From Asparagopsis taxiformis (Eukaryota > Rhodophyta > Florideophyceae > Bonnemaisoniales > Bonnemaisoniaceae): a stretch of DNA of 64,000 nucleotides. Below, piece by piece: positions 31,001 to 41,825 of the stretch. The translations under genes and the position numbers were made by a program. Each line of letters opens with the position of its first letter. Position 1 is the stretch's first letter. The DNA lies in contig JALQPE010000176.1 in assembly GCA_030407315.1 (NCBI GenBank), positions 248,001 to 312,000 of the forward strand. The letters run 5' to 3'. The notes beneath the pieces were generated by a model, which saw only the letters and a list, made by a program, of their open reading frames with translations, made no database searches and had not been told where the DNA came from.

Positions 31001-33320
31001 CACTTCGATTGCGGTCATCATGCACACTTTCCGCACGTCCATCTCCATCGGAGACGTCCGCCTGAGTCCCGTTTGTCTTGTCCAAGGCTACATTCCCATT
31101 GGGTGATGCAACCGCCACAGCTCCCTCGCCTCGTACTTCTGCTTGATCATCCTGGCTAGCCTCAGTTTCGGCCGTAGAGATATCTTGCTTGTTCTGCTCA
31201 AAGTACCTATTGGCAAATGATTGCACAATGCGATCAATCTTCTGAGATTCACCAGGGAGTCTAAAGCTCTCTAGGAACACTCGTAACGACTCTGTAAATG
31301 GACGGTTTGCAAATTCGAAAGTCGCAGTGTAGTCTGCTAGCACCCTCCGAGATAAATTATCCGGCTCTCCCAGTATTGTTCCAATCTTCCCCTTACTCAA
31401 CCCAGGAGTTTGACGCAAGAAGCGAACAATAGCCCTAACATCGTCGTCTAATTCTTCATCGACAGTGGACGGTGCGTGTTTCGGAACTTCAGCAAACCCA
31501 TGATCTCGCAATAGTGGTAGAAGCTTCTTAGCCTTGTTCAGAGAATCGGAAGTATTGAAAACTTCTGCAGCCTTCTGTAAACGAAGCTTTTCCCGGCGGA
31601 TTTCGACACACGAACGCAGTGTGAGCGCATCGCTCTCACTGAGATCCGCAGGATCTACGGGCTGCAGCCTCAGCCTATCACCGATTGTGTCAACTACTGA
31701 TAGAATCGATTCTGCGCACAATAAAGCAGCAGCTCTAGAGAACTTGGAGGACTCGAGGCTGGTACTATTTCCAATATTCATAATGTCCTCTTCATCGCTG
31801 TCCACGTCAGCTACAGTGCTTGCAATACGGTTGCTGCCACTGGAGGAAGCTCTCAAGCGCTTGCTTCGCCTCCGGAACCGCTTTGTTTTCGAAGCATGTC
31901 CGAGCACGGCAATGAGGGGAGTGACGATATCTGAGCTACGAAGATCACAATCCGCGGCACGGTAAACGGCGCACAAAAGACCGGGAGTTGCGAGTAGGGC
32001 TGCAAGTGATTCCAATCCTATTTCCCGAATGACAGGGTCAATTTCAACTGATTTGAGATCAGGTGTTCCAGCATTGCCACTCGGTGGCGCACCATTCTCT
32101 GCGCTGTTGCCGTTATTGCTCTCCGGCGATGAGTTTTCTGACTCCCCTGTTGTCTTCGGCAATACGTTTTCATAGCCGGAAATATAGTAAGGATATACTC
32201 TCTCCAAAAGAGCAAGGAGAAATGCAGTGCCGTCCTCTTCCAATATATACACGAGTTCGGTGGCAATCGTGAAAGCAGAAGAGATGATAGAAGTCGGGGT
32301 CTGGAAAAGCCCTAAAGTTCTGAGTAGACATCTTGAGCAATCTCTAACGAGAAATCGTTTCACAGAGGGTTGCTCTTTCAGTTTCGGACCACCAGACGTC
32401 AGCAATGAAGAAATAAGATGTAAACCCAATGAGCGCTCAGCTTCGGAAGAAGATACAGAAGGGTCTGCCATCTTTGAGCAGAGTTCTATCATTGCGGCAA
32501 CTACAGCAACTGAAGCAGGCCCATGCTGGGAAAATGCATCCGCGTTCAACGCGTAACCAAACACAACGCCGTTTACACCATCTGCAACAACTGGCGGAAT
32601 ATTGGAGACGACGGACTGCGGTTCATGGGCAGAATTGGCGGTAATACTTTGCAATGCATAACCGAGTGCATTACACATGTCAACAAGGGCTGCATCGGCG
32701 GTCCTCTTGAGGAGATCGGATGCGCGACGTCTGCCAGCGGCGATTCCCAAGCAAGCTTCCACAGCGCGAAGGATCGATGCATCGGACAAAAAGGGCAACG
32801 CATGCGATGTAATGATCTGCGTTATGCAGCGAATGATGCGCGAGAGGACCACCTCATCGCCGGCGGGATCGGTCGCATCGAAGCGGCAGGACGCAGCTGC
32901 ATCCATGATAGCGATGAGTGCGGGGGCGAACTGCTGCAGCATGCTGTGATCGTGCGCTAGAAAGAGGAGACGAGTGGTGATGCGGTCGAGCGATTGCAAG
33001 GCGACGCCGGTGATAATTCCGGAGGCGTCACGGGATTTGACAACCTCTAGGAAAGGTTCCAAAGCGCTGAGGAGCGCTTCTGGTGGTATGAGCGCATGTT
33101 GGGTCCAGAGGGATCGGTGGTGAGGGTCTGGAGCGGTCGGTGAGCCGTTTCGAACAATGTCACGCAGGGATTTCACCTCCTTCACGAGAGGGTGTTCTGA
33201 GGGCTGGGATGATGCGGTGAAGGAGAGTAGATATCCGAAGCGGCGATTGTGTCGGAGTGCACTGAGCAGTTTACGGGCTTCGCCGAGAAGAACTACTGAA
33301 AGCGCAATTTGGCCTGACAT
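28050..33320 (-). CDS. Large ARF guanine-nucleotide exchange factor (GBF1/GNOM-type Sec7 protein)
   Basis: This is a 1756-residue Sec7-domain exchange factor in one exon, predicted to activate ARF GTPases at Golgi/ER membranes to drive coat recruitment. The N-terminal DCB/HUS-like helical region occupies about 1-590. The Sec7 domain starts near 600 (LLPLLRDHGF, FLRQTPGLSKGKIG), has the catalytic Glu finger in FRLPGESQKIDR (~690) and MLNTDQHND (~790), and ends near RGVNGGGDFP and WFLSDIF. RGVNGG favours the GBF1/GNOM branch over the BIG branch. About 65 low-complexity residues interrupt the Sec7 domain between KIDRIVQSFANRYFEQ and TADAAYVLSFSVV. HDS-type helical repeats fill the rest. The ATG at 33320 is the first in frame. 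Together with clathrin it points to ordinary vesicle traffic. Confidence 0.92.
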   Translation of the reverse strand: MSGQIALSVVLLGEARKLLSALRHNRRFGYLLSFTASSQPSEHPLVKEVKSLRDIVRNGSPTAPDPHHRSLWTQHALIPPEALLSALEPFLEVVKSRDASGIITGVALQSLDRITTRLLFLAHDHSMLQQFAPALIAIMDAAASCRFDATDPAGDEVVLSRIIRCITQIITSHALPFLSDASILRAVEACLGIAAGRRRASDLLKRTADAALVDMCNALGYALQSITANSAHEPQSVVSNIPPVVADGVNGVVFGYALNADAFSQHGPASVAVVAAMIELCSKMADPSVSSSEAERSLGLHLISSLLTSGGPKLKEQPSVKRFLVRDCSRCLLRTLGLFQTPTSIISSAFTIATELVYILEEDGTAFLLALLERVYPYYISGYENVLPKTTGESENSSPESNNGNSAENGAPPSGNAGTPDLKSVEIDPVIREIGLESLAALLATPGLLCAVYRAADCDLRSSDIVTPLIAVLGHASKTKRFRRRSKRLRASSSGSNRIASTVADVDSDEEDIMNIGNSTSLESSKFSRAAALLCAESILSVVDTIGDRLRLQPVDPADLSESDALTLRSCVEIRREKLRLQKAAEVFNTSDSLNKAKKLLPLLRDHGFAEVPKHAPSTVDEELDDDVRAIVRFLRQTPGLSKGKIGTILGEPDNLSRRVLADYTATFEFANRPFTESLRVFLESFRLPGESQKIDRIVQSFANRYFEQNKQDISTAETEASQDDQAEVRGEGAVAVASPNGNVALDKTNGTQADVSDGDGRAESVHDDRNRSVGVLKTADAAYVLSFSVVMLNTDQHNDSIRTKMVLDDFVRNCRGVNGGGDFPRWFLSDIFDSIAAVEIRMSDEAGIGALTDLLWDEQIKNMATSGGKLLKWSEARLFDQELFSLTWEAAVVSANAILNEAGDANSVQKALEGFLSVARCATSYKMSRPTDAVISSLTTATTLREGPLSGTIVRFGTDIKAQMAAVALSGVSRQCGDWLEAEGWQSLVAYLLRLHALCLLPVELEQQIGGYGGDLVGVEKEVLENSNLIPSWWPSQVDRRTDSERDGEKPKKAPRANGFFAAILAASIGSELDSDEDEDDEHYHATTADGRSIRRVSNVPPTYIKMRSPEDSEAQELARKCIAGCRIEDVIINEAKILRPTALENLSKAIARSAVRVMEAGKNADINDESTKAPEEPPMVEDSVLAWSEIAPPSPRQDSSVIVGVTNMRRAGASADRDVDFASFGLTPSYEVANREKDERKAREFVLAFCIDMLCELTLQNRDRLHIPWPALHGLIVKIIAPATQPSAVLERAVIALLRVGVRLLHRDAIRDDVLRGLNLLVRLSGETAEALSIPIASGVYNIVRSHGSNIYSTSGWHAILSIAESSARSNQTARGIGLETISCILTDQSAYDAISPETYAPLLDAILAFASCPSVDVSIRALELLYLLSRRIAKFSTETVFENKAVLGGSAAESEGKKSELWSEFWGPLFLGFASAVRDSRGKVRNSAIGVLERVLATGGSTEFLSAWQWSQALNTVLLPLMSQLFTTHGFLNATVEAERSAQKKLLDERKAAAALNRGRSRNFVISPEHDEQLLQSVVAACNRTRMKAVTLTSKTFLQHHASIAAGLNDEAFTELWLAILEVFRIAIESGRKMSTELRAANLEKRGGETDELVEHVPETVKNILLVMYDCGLLKLEHRVRWNATFAIVRKFLPDIEETISAAAQAPGSDKDTKGEIIEHVNVDANENVANSTGEEDRSLSSTLPSVSVTSST

Positions 33321-36300
33321 TGTTGTGGACGCGTGACCGACGGGGTCTGGCTGGGTCAGACTGAGGTCGGTCGGTCGGCTGGCTGCTGATGTGATGAATG
33401 GAGCGTGGAGACAGATGCGATTGGTGAAATCTGGGAGTTGCAGTTATAATGGGATAGATAAAGGAGGAGGGGTAGACTTGGTGGTGAGGAAGACGGTGTA
33501 TCGAAGCCAAGTTTTCAAATTGACTGGAAAGTTTTTGATCAGTGATGTCAGCATGCAGCGAATGAGACTGCGCGGCTGTCAGGGGCTTTGTCATTTGATA
33601 TGACCGATTAACGAACGTTTATTGGTTGGTGTTAATTATTACAAGGATCATACATGGTTTCGACCAATAAGATGGAAATTTTTCTACTATTTTGGCCCAA
33701 TATTTAATAAATTCTCAAGTTAAATGAATTGCAAAAGTACTTTTTCCGCAAGTAGCTGAGGTATCGTATGTTACGAATGCCCATTACGATTCCGATGATT
33801 CTGGCCACATAAAATGAATGTTGACCAGCAGTTAGGGCCCCAACTAAATTAATTTAGTTCATACCAGCTCAATGAAATGTTTTATCGAAAAAAGAGGAGA
33901 AGAGAAAATGTTTTGCCCATCGCATTACGTTGGAGCAGAACACACATCCGGTATGGCTAAAGGCAACTAACTCCAACTCTTCGTACCCACAGTACGTGAA
34001 TGCCCACAAAATTGCGACTAAAACCAATCGTATTCAAGCTATAGAAAAGCGTACACGAAAGCCAATGGTGACGAATCATTGAAGGGACGTTCAAATGTTC
34101 AGTCAAGATTTTTGGGAGGAGAAAAGCACACAAACTCTTTCTTTCTTGCCTTTGAGAGTGCGTACATGTGTATACAAGAAACTAATCCTATCAAATCGCA
34201 GCGGACGATCTATACACGACATATACCACCTCACCTATATCATGTCCGATCTTTCCTCAATGACCACCAGGGGACGTTGTAATATTCTACACGATGGTCC
34301 AGCGAACTACGCCCCCGGTCTCTATAACCATATGGCTTCGCTCAAACGAAACTCGCGGTCGACTCAATGACCAGTGACGTTCGCAAATCCTCCCCATGGT
34401 CTGTGAACAGCCTCTACTTGCAAGGATCCATGCTTTATCCCTTGGACGAGTTCATTCCACAGTCTCCACATTCTCTCGCCACGGCGAGGTCTAACCCAAA
34501 AATTGACAGGGAAGCTGTATCGGACCGAAACGGAAATTGTGAAACTAATATTGTAACGTTTCCCTCGCTACAACTTTTGGGCTTTACCGCATTATGGTAC
34601 ACATGCGCACGGGGTCCCCAGCTATAAGAGTGACCAGCTCATAAAACTGCATGGATTACCAGAGACGTAGACGGATGTTGCAGTTGTTTAATTGGAAGTC
34701 GTAGATGTCCTTCCTGTATGGAACGAGAATGCAAGAATCACTCCTCTTTCGGGACAGATAGTTTCGATAGCATACGTGGATAGAAACATGTTGCGAATGT
34801 GCACACAGGTGGGAGATAATGTGGTCGATGAAGTTTGGTTGAGTAGTAGGATTTAATTTATGATGAAGCCTTGCTGAAGAATGACCGGTCACGTATGTCC
34901 AGGCAGTTTTGCTCCGACACTATCGATTTCGAATAACGAGAGCCGTTAAATTGGATTCTGCGCATCAGCAACTGTAGCGCTGTAGTATCTAACAAAATTT
35001 ATCTCTGAAAATAGGATGCTGCTAAACATCCAAACATGATTCTAACCAAGCCAATCCATCTTCCTCTTCCTGCTCATCTCATCAGGCAATGCATTTCTAC
35101 ACTGGTATGCCTAGACAGAATGTAAAGAAGGAATTAATTCTTCACTGTTGCTGATTTCCTCGACCAAGAAAAGCGAGAGATAAGTTTGGGCAGTTCTCGA
35201 AGGACGATGTCATCTGCCACGAAGACAGAGGTGATTTACAACCCGACGTATGGGAGGGGATGGTGCATCACGAAGAAGAAGACAGTATCTCCAACCACGG
35301 GGTCAGTGTAAGGAGTGTATATCATTTCATAGTCATACGTATTGAGATTGTTGGGATGAAAAGCTATTTCGGCAAACATTGCATCCAAGATGTTTGCCCA
35401 CTTTTCTGAATGTGTACACACCTCCGTCATGTTTCAAATCACTGTGATATATGTGCAGCAATTCAGCTTGGTAAGCCGATAGGTTTGATAAAAACTGGTA
35501 TGAGTCAGAGCGAGAACAAACCAGTGTCTCCACTCAGGACATGTGGAAATAGGAAATGAAGATATCGTTGAAACCAAGTGTGTGGTTTGGCGTCGTTTAC
35601 AGCGAATCGTACCAAGCGCATAGAGCGGAGAAGCATTCTAGATAAAGCCAAGCTCTGCAAAGGCGGCACGGATTATTCCGGGTATGCAAACGCAGCAGCC
35701 AACGATATCGAGACGCGATGAATCAAGCAAGACGAATGGGCGCTTGAATTGAGGTTACAGAACGGTGAGTTGCATGATGTGGTGATGTGAGGCAAGAAAA
35801 AAGCAATAGACGATTGATTTGAGCGTAGGTTGTCACCGACGAGCTGTAAACGTTTGCACACAGCACAAAGCCTAAAATCGGGGACGAATAGACGCAAGTG
35901 ATGCGTGATAGAGCGGGTGCAAGCGGACCTGTTGTGCTTTGCAGGGGGCATATGGACAGACGACACGTGTGTGCAATCGCATCAATTCACATCTCGGTAG
36001 ACATTGATTGACGTTTACATCTGACGGTGCAATTAGCTATGAAACAGGATGACGCATGGGGAGAGGCAAGCGACTGGTGTAGAAAAAATTCCAATCTGGA
36101 CGTAACAAGCGGCTGCAAGCTGTCAGCGACACGGGGTCGCGACGGGGGAGCGGAGCGGAGCGGGTTGAAGTACATCATCGGCTAGTGTGCCAGCTGCGAA
36201 CGTCGTACAGTATGGGCGGGCATAGTTTCGGCGACGTGTGCGGAAATGATGGCGTGTCGCAAGCGTCTAAAAATAGACGAGGGGAAGGACCGAGTGGTCC

Positions 36301-36892
36301 GTGGAGCGACGTGTGTCGACGGACCGGAAACGATTTGTGCGATGATAGTGCACTGGCGCAAATTTAAGGTTGCCGTGCGTGAGAGTCGATTGTGCTGGTT
36401 GGATGCGGCTACTGTATGCCATGCATGGCGTCGCGTCGATGTTGTGCACCGGCGTGCGTATCATGGTTGCATCGCGATTGTGCAATGCGCAAGTGGCGCG
36501 CAGATTGGCGAGGCTATGACAAGCGCTATGGCGTTTATAAAACACACAAACTAGAGCTTGTGCTACAGTATTACAATTCAAATTTCTCGACTTGTCATAC
36601 TGCACTAGCGACGGTACGACCGTCTTCGTCTTCGTACGGACCACCCACATGGCAACACTCCAGTCATTACCTTTGCTACCATTTACTCCCAAAGCTGCGC
36701 CCAACCATCGCCTATTTACACACGAGCAGACAAATAATATTCGGCGACTGTCCACAGAAACGAAAAATAAGAGCCACGCGTTTCCTACACCGACCTAGAC
36801 AGCACGCACGCGCGCGCGCGCACACACACACCCCAAAAATCACCACTCTCCGACCCACTATACACAGTCCAAGCGTGGTCAACCCATGTACA
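33321..36892. other. Gene-poor region
   Basis: About 3.6 kb without a convincing gene. The part next to 33321 should hold the ARF-GEF promoter. Short open frames (34079-34370 +, 35236-35533 -, 36246-36554 +) have no recognisable similarity. Just before 36892 lies an alternating CG then CA run (about 36802-36832). No RNA gene or transposon ends were recognised. Confidence 0.5.
36802..36832. repeat. (CG)n(CA)n simple repeat
   Basis: An alternating purine-pyrimidine run, first CG then CA dinucleotides, lies just beyond the 3' end of the phosphatase gene. Such runs can adopt Z-form DNA; no function is implied. Confidence 0.8.
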
Positions 36893-37924
36893 TCAGCTAA
36901 ACGCCTTGCGCACATCCTTCATGTGCTTTGCCCGCTCCAGCAGCGCCAGCGTCTTCTCCAGTTCACGATCGTTTTCGTCCGTGTAAAACGCCGTGATCGG
37001 AATCGCATTCTCCGGCTGCAGCACATAGCTCAGCGGGCTGTTGTCAATAATGAACGTGCGCTTCAGATCGCGACCCAGCTTGGCAATATCCTTGACATAG
37101 CATCCACCCACGAGCACACAATGCTCTCGATACAACCGCAGCTGTACCAAATTCTGCGGGTCCAGCAGGTCCATGACCGGATTAGCGTACAGCGCCAACG
37201 ACGCTGTAAATACCACTATCTCATACCATTCACTCACCCGCTTCAGAAACTCGTCCACCCCGGGTCGCTTCTTCACATACACCGTATGCGTTTCGCCCTG
37301 CATTTCCAGCGGTATTTCAAAATCAGCACCCGGGATCTCCGTAAAACTGCTATGCACCAACGTCTCATCCAGGTCCAGCACAAGACAAATGCGGTCGGCC
37401 GCCTGCGGCGGCCGCGTCGGTAGCAGCGGCGACGACGGCTCATACGTGGGTTCAAGCGTCTTCAAATGCTGGCCATACTCAAACTCGTGCATCGAATCAC
37501 TCGCGCGCGTCGCGGCCACAAAGCACGAGCACAGTTGCGACATGAAGCGCACGCGGCGGCTCGTGTTCGCCGGCGGCGCCGCATCGAGTGCGGTGGGCGT
37601 AGTGGACGAGTCGTCCGTGTCGGCGTCGTCGGCGCGTGCCAACGAGGCGTCGATGCGCGGCACCGATTTACGTTCGGCGGGCGGCGAAAAGATGCGTCGT
37701 AAAGCGGTGGGTGACTTTTCCAGCTGCGAGGCGCGCGGAGAAAAGATACCAAACAGACGCGTCTTGGGTGACGACGGATACTCCGCGTCGTCATCGACGA
37801 GTGTCGGCGCGTCGGCTGTGCCCCGACGCTGCGGCACCGAGTGGATAATGTCCTTTGGAACCGACGCTGTTGATGGTAGCGTCTGCGCCGATGTCGCCGA
37901 TGTCAGCGAAGCGGCGTTCGCCAT
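36893..37924 (-). CDS. SCP-type CTD phosphatase (NIF/FCP1-like, HAD fold)
   Basis: This is a 343-residue small CTD phosphatase of the HAD superfamily. Animal relatives (CTDSP1/2) remove phosphate from Ser5 of the RNA polymerase II tail. The frame is open to 37951, but the first ATG is 37924 (MANAASLTSATS). The first ~175 residues are disordered and Ser/Pro-rich, with FGIFSPRAS and RRIFSPP repeats, and contain a Cys-rich spot LCSCF (131-135) like the palmitoylated Cys cluster before the catalytic domain of animal SCPs. The catalytic domain begins CLVLDLDETLVHSSF, with the nucleophile motif DLDET at 184-188. It continues with KRPGVDEFLKR, EIVVFTASLALYANPV, YVKDIAKLGRDL and IIDNSPLSYVL (second acid pair). 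All catalytic residues are kept. Confidence 0.92.
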   Translation of the reverse strand: MANAASLTSATSAQTLPSTASVPKDIIHSVPQRRGTADAPTLVDDDAEYPSSPKTRLFGIFSPRASQLEKSPTALRRIFSPPAERKSVPRIDASLARADDADTDDSSTTPTALDAAPPANTSRRVRFMSQLCSCFVAATRASDSMHEFEYGQHLKTLEPTYEPSSPLLPTRPPQAADRICLVLDLDETLVHSSFTEIPGADFEIPLEMQGETHTVYVKKRPGVDEFLKRVSEWYEIVVFTASLALYANPVMDLLDPQNLVQLRLYREHCVLVGGCYVKDIAKLGRDLKRTFIIDNSPLSYVLQPENAIPITAFYTDENDRELEKTLALLERAKHMKDVRKAFS

Positions 37925-39517
37925 GGGTCGCGACGGGTGCGCGCTGCGCACGGGATCGGCGATGATTTGGATGCGGCGCAGGGAGGATGCTGCGCAAGCG
38001 CTTGCGCTGTGTGGCGCTTATGGCGCGCGTGCGACGGAGGGAGAGGGATGGATGGATGGTCGCGTCCGTGCGGGTACGGTACGGTATGGTACGGCGTGGG
38101 TGCGGGCTGGTGGGATGTCGACGCGGTGAGAGGAGCACGATGGACGGTGGCAGCGGCGGCGGCGGGGTACGATAGGGGATGGAGACGATGATGATCAAAC
38201 AGCGACGGGCTGGACTGGGCTGGGTCGAGCGAGACTGGGTGGCGTGGGGTAGAATAGGGTAGATAGGCTCATGGGTGATGTAGAGCACGAAGGGTTTTCA
38301 TTTGGTTTGCTTTCGGCAGCAGCGAGAAAAGGCGGGCACAGCGGCTGTCACTTGTAGTGACCCGGTGTCGGGGCGTGAGTGGGCCACTTGCGTAGAAAGT
38401 GAACGGGCTGAATTGAGTATAAAACTATGAGAAAGTGTAAAGATGAGAGCGAGTGCTGTGTGACACGTATTTGATGGTGAATCTTATTTAATTTTTGCAG
38501 AAACCTATTTTTTCAGAAACGTTTCCTGATTTCTGTGCAATGGCATACGCGGATCTCGAGTGGGCAAAAATGGTCATGCCCCCCTTGTGTTTCGTCCCAC
38601 CCCAAATTCATCGGCTGCATTGGACCGACAACCCTGGTCCAACGCAATACACTGCGCCCGTCGGGACCGGCTGCACCTCTACCGCTAGCGGCTGCGTAAT
38701 AAAAGTGACGGCACACCAAACTTTACACCTTCACTTGATATCAATAACCGAATCGATCATTCCACCTCCAATAATCATATTCCAGGTGTCATTTTCATCC
38801 GATGTCATCACTCCTTACAGAAGAATCAAGTCGCGATCCGTTTCCTGACTTACACTCCACCACCGCGCACTGGTCTTACACAACTGCATCCGTTGCGGTC
38901 CACCTCAACCTCATTTTGCTTTTGCCTTGAATTGTGGCTGCAGCGCACCATACATGCCTCATGACACTGCCCGACTCAGCAGGCCTCTGCGACACTGCCG
39001 GCCAGCACATTTCAAACACAAGGTTACGACAACTACCCACCCACCCACCCGTCCTTCCGCATTGCCAGTCGCCAGCCGCTGTGTTGCGCTGCTTGCAAAT
39101 GCGTTGTGATGTTCGCATTCTTGTCCAGCCCCGATAGGACCCTATCGATTGCGCACGCACATCTAAACTGCAATCCATTCCAGCCTGTCCTTTGCGCACG
39201 CCAACCAGCCGTCCAATAGCATCCAAACAAGCGTCACCGTACGCATCTCCTGTTACGCATGTGACCTCCAGAAGAAATCGCTCATTTCGAGAACCACCTC
39301 GCCAGATATCTGCCCAAGGGAAATCCAATCAGCCAATTGCATCCCTGCACGCACAAACCGTCATCCTGTAGGAGACGACCTGCAGCTGCGTTTTTAATTT
39401 TCACAATACCTCACACGCCTCCCCGAACACGACCGATACGTAAAGAGCAAGTCCTCTACCAATCTCGACGCGTCAGATTCCTGCCCTCCAAACACCAATC
39501 AGCTCCTTCAACCCATC
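37925..39517. other. Intergenic region
   Basis: About 1.6 kb between the phosphatase promoter side (-) and the plastid protein (+). It is GC-rich up to about 38260 with GGTACGGTACGG-like repeats near 38070-38095. Open frames at 38495-38848 (+) and 38876-39328 (-) show no homology and irregular composition, so they are not called. Confidence 0.45.
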
Positions 39518-40378
39518 ATGGCATTCGTTCCATCCCTCACAGCCCCATTGCGCGCCACCGCCTTCTCCGGCGCTGCAGTCGACACCGCAGCCCCGCGTCG
39601 CGTCGCCGCCCTGCGCATGAGCGATGGCGCCAATGGCTCGTCCGAATTTGGAAAAGCGGGCGATTCGATGTGGAAGGAAAACTTGTTCACTGGCGGTTTC
39701 CCCGGCGGTGAAGCGTTCTTCAAGTCGTGGATTGAGGATGGCGGCACTGCTGATGTGCCCGACATGCCTGCCGATATGCAGGCGAGCGCCGAGTTTACTC
39801 CCAAGTCGACTGAGAAGAACACCCTTCTCAGTAAACTCGACAAAATTGAATTCTTCAACGGCTTTACATCGGATGCGCAGCCCGAGGCTGAATCTGGCGA
39901 GGACACGGCAGATGCAGTAGCTCCAGAATCAGCTCCCACTGTACCGGACAGCGATGTTCCCGACCCGGCGCTCTATGAACAGTACTTCCCCGCCGCTATT
40001 CGAAATCTTGCACCGGAAATCAATATCATCTATGAGAAGAACTTTGTCAAGGACCGCGTGTCTGTTGCAATGACAGAGGTAACTGCTTCGGCGACAGACT
40101 TGTATTTCCCCAAGTGGAAGAAGAACAAGGCACCTATCATCGAATTGTTCTACGACGGTTCTAGCCTTGCAACTGCAGCCATTTCATTGAAGATGGATGA
40201 GATTGAGCCACTACCTACTTGTCCGCCGCCAGCAAAGGTCGGTGAGACGATCACATCGTTGGTACCGGGAGCTGGAGGTGGCTTGAAACTGGAGTTTGCT
40301 GTGCAAGGTACCGGTCCCGTCAACGTATATAGTGATCCGAGATGCGTGGAAAAGTACAATGCAATGATCGGAAAATAG
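39518..40378 (+). CDS. Predicted plastid-targeted protein, function unknown
   Basis: This is a 286-residue protein starting MAFVPSLTAPLRATAFSG. It has a Phe near the N-terminus, is rich in Ala/Ser/Thr/Arg, and is followed by RRVAALRMSDG, which looks like a stromal processing site before MSDG. Phe at the N-terminus is typical of red-algal and glaucophyte plastid transit peptides. The mature part has NLFTGGFPGGEAFFKSWI (about 54-71), an acidic linker, and a C-terminal region with EQYFPAAIRNLAPEINIIYE, VSVAMTEVTA, APIIELFYDG, MDEIEPLP and GGGLKLEF. It has only two Cys residues, so a multi-chromophore phycobiliprotein gamma subunit is unlikely. A phycobilisome- or photosystem-associated role is possible but only guessed. 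No family was recognised. Confidence 0.7.
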   Translation: MAFVPSLTAPLRATAFSGAAVDTAAPRRVAALRMSDGANGSSEFGKAGDSMWKENLFTGGFPGGEAFFKSWIEDGGTADVPDMPADMQASAEFTPKSTEKNTLLSKLDKIEFFNGFTSDAQPEAESGEDTADAVAPESAPTVPDSDVPDPALYEQYFPAAIRNLAPEINIIYEKNFVKDRVSVAMTEVTASATDLYFPKWKKNKAPIIELFYDGSSLATAAISLKMDEIEPLPTCPPPAKVGETITSLVPGAGGGLKLEFAVQGTGPVNVYSDPRCVEKYNAMIGK

Positions 40379-40744
40379 ACGTCTCTAGTTGATATTAGAT
40401 CGTCATAATAGTTTGTAAATGAGAGCTTTGCCCAATGTGGCAAGGGGGATTTTTCATGAACTGACGCCTGATAAGTAGATATGATGGATGTGCGATTGAT
40501 CGTTGATGATATTAGCCGATAAGGGAAGGTTGAACTAGGATTGCAAGTCAAGTTGTGAGTGACAGCACAACATTGAACGATAGCATTCAAGTGCTATTAT
40601 TTTCGATCGGCTGGCTGATGGATTGATGGTGTGCGTGAAAGTGTTGAGGTGGCTACAAAAGCGTTGTGACGACATCACTGCTATCAGCGACAGCGATAAC
40701 AACTGCACGAGCGTGATCGTTGTGGAAAAGGGATACCTATGTTG
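40379..40744. other. Intergenic between convergent genes
   Basis: This is the 3' flank of the plastid protein (+) and of the Tra2-like gene (-). No gene was seen. Confidence 0.5.
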
Positions 40745-41825
40745 TCAAATAACATCATCAGCCGACTCTCTTGGCACGGGCGGTTCGCGTTCGCGCAATC
40801 GTTGCTCCCCTTCCGGATCGATGGGATGGTGCGGATCCTCGGTTTCATAGCGCCGCCTTATTGGGTTTCGTTCTCGATCGGGATAGGGCACGCGGGTGGA
40901 ATGTCTTGCATCCCACGGGCGATGCATATATCTGCCGGCGGCATCTTCGTCGAATCGGCCTCTGTACGGCGGCGCTCTATGCGGGTCTCGTTCCGCGTAC
41001 GGATAGGGATAGGGCGGACGATCCATGGGTGGATAATCTCTGGATCGTTTCATTCCTGCATAACGATCTCGAATACGTCGATCGACGCCCATATAGGCGC
41101 CGGGCGTTCTGGAATGGGGTGCTTTTCTCTTTGCCTTTTCCACGGCGATGAGACGGCCTTCAAATTCGTACTCTCTGAGCCCCTCGATCGCGTCCTTGGC
41201 GCCCTGTTCGGTGAGCATTTTGACAAAACCAAAGCCGCGACACTCCTTGGAATGAGGGTCGCGAACCACGACAGCCGAGTCGACGCTGCCGTACTAAGTT
41301 GACACGGAGAAGAAACAAGACACTGTCAGTGTGTGTGTTTGAACAAAATGCAATGGGAAAGCGACAAACAGTGTCGGCACGACGCCATTGTACGATTGGG
41401 AATGGCAATGCGGCACGACGCAAAAATAAATTGAAAAACACGTCTCGAAGACATCCACCACCACCTACCTTACTGAACAAGTGCACGAGCTGCTGTTCCG
41501 TTACGTGCTTGGCGACATTACGCACAAAGAGATTGATGAGATCCTGTCCGGCGCGATCGTCGTTAGCGTGCGCATCTGCTCGATTGGCCGACTGCTGGCG
41601 CTGCGGGTCGGCGGCGTCTTCGGCTAGTGGGGAGCGCGCGGGGTTGGCATCGGCGTTATCGCGGTGCGATACGTCGGGCTGGGGCGAATGGGCACGGTGT
41701 GTATCGGGAGGCGACGCATCGTGCGGGGGCGTTGGTTGGCGCGACGGCGCATGCTCGGACGACGACGGTGCTGGTGGCGCGTCGTCGCGCGACGACGGCG
41801 CTTGCGCGTCCAAATTGGCTGTCAT
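40745..41825 (-). CDS. Transformer-2-like splicing regulator (RRM protein), one intron
   Basis: This is a predicted nuclear RNA-binding splicing factor. Exon 1 is 41825-41469 and exon 2 is 41293-40745, giving 301 residues. The intron (41468-41294, 175 nt, GTAGGT ... CTGAC ... ACTTAG, phase 0) splits the RRM. RNP2 is LFVRNV (~99-104) in exon 1; RNP1 is RGFGFVKM (~138-145) in exon 2. After the RRM comes EKAKRKAPHSRTPGAYMG, closely like the KRxHTPTPGxYMG linker of Tra2. The N-terminus is Ser/Asp/Pro-rich and the C-terminus is Arg/Tyr/Pro-rich with RDYPP and RYETEDP; neither is a dense RS domain. The first in-frame ATG is 41825 (MTANLDAQ); the frame is open upstream to about 42032 without ATG, so a further 5' exon cannot be excluded. 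Confidence 0.85.

Noticed and set aside
36392..37423. A 343-codon plus-strand open frame
   Set aside because: Its right half is antisense to the catalytic core of the CTD phosphatase; composition is His/Arg/Thr-rich and unlike a protein family.
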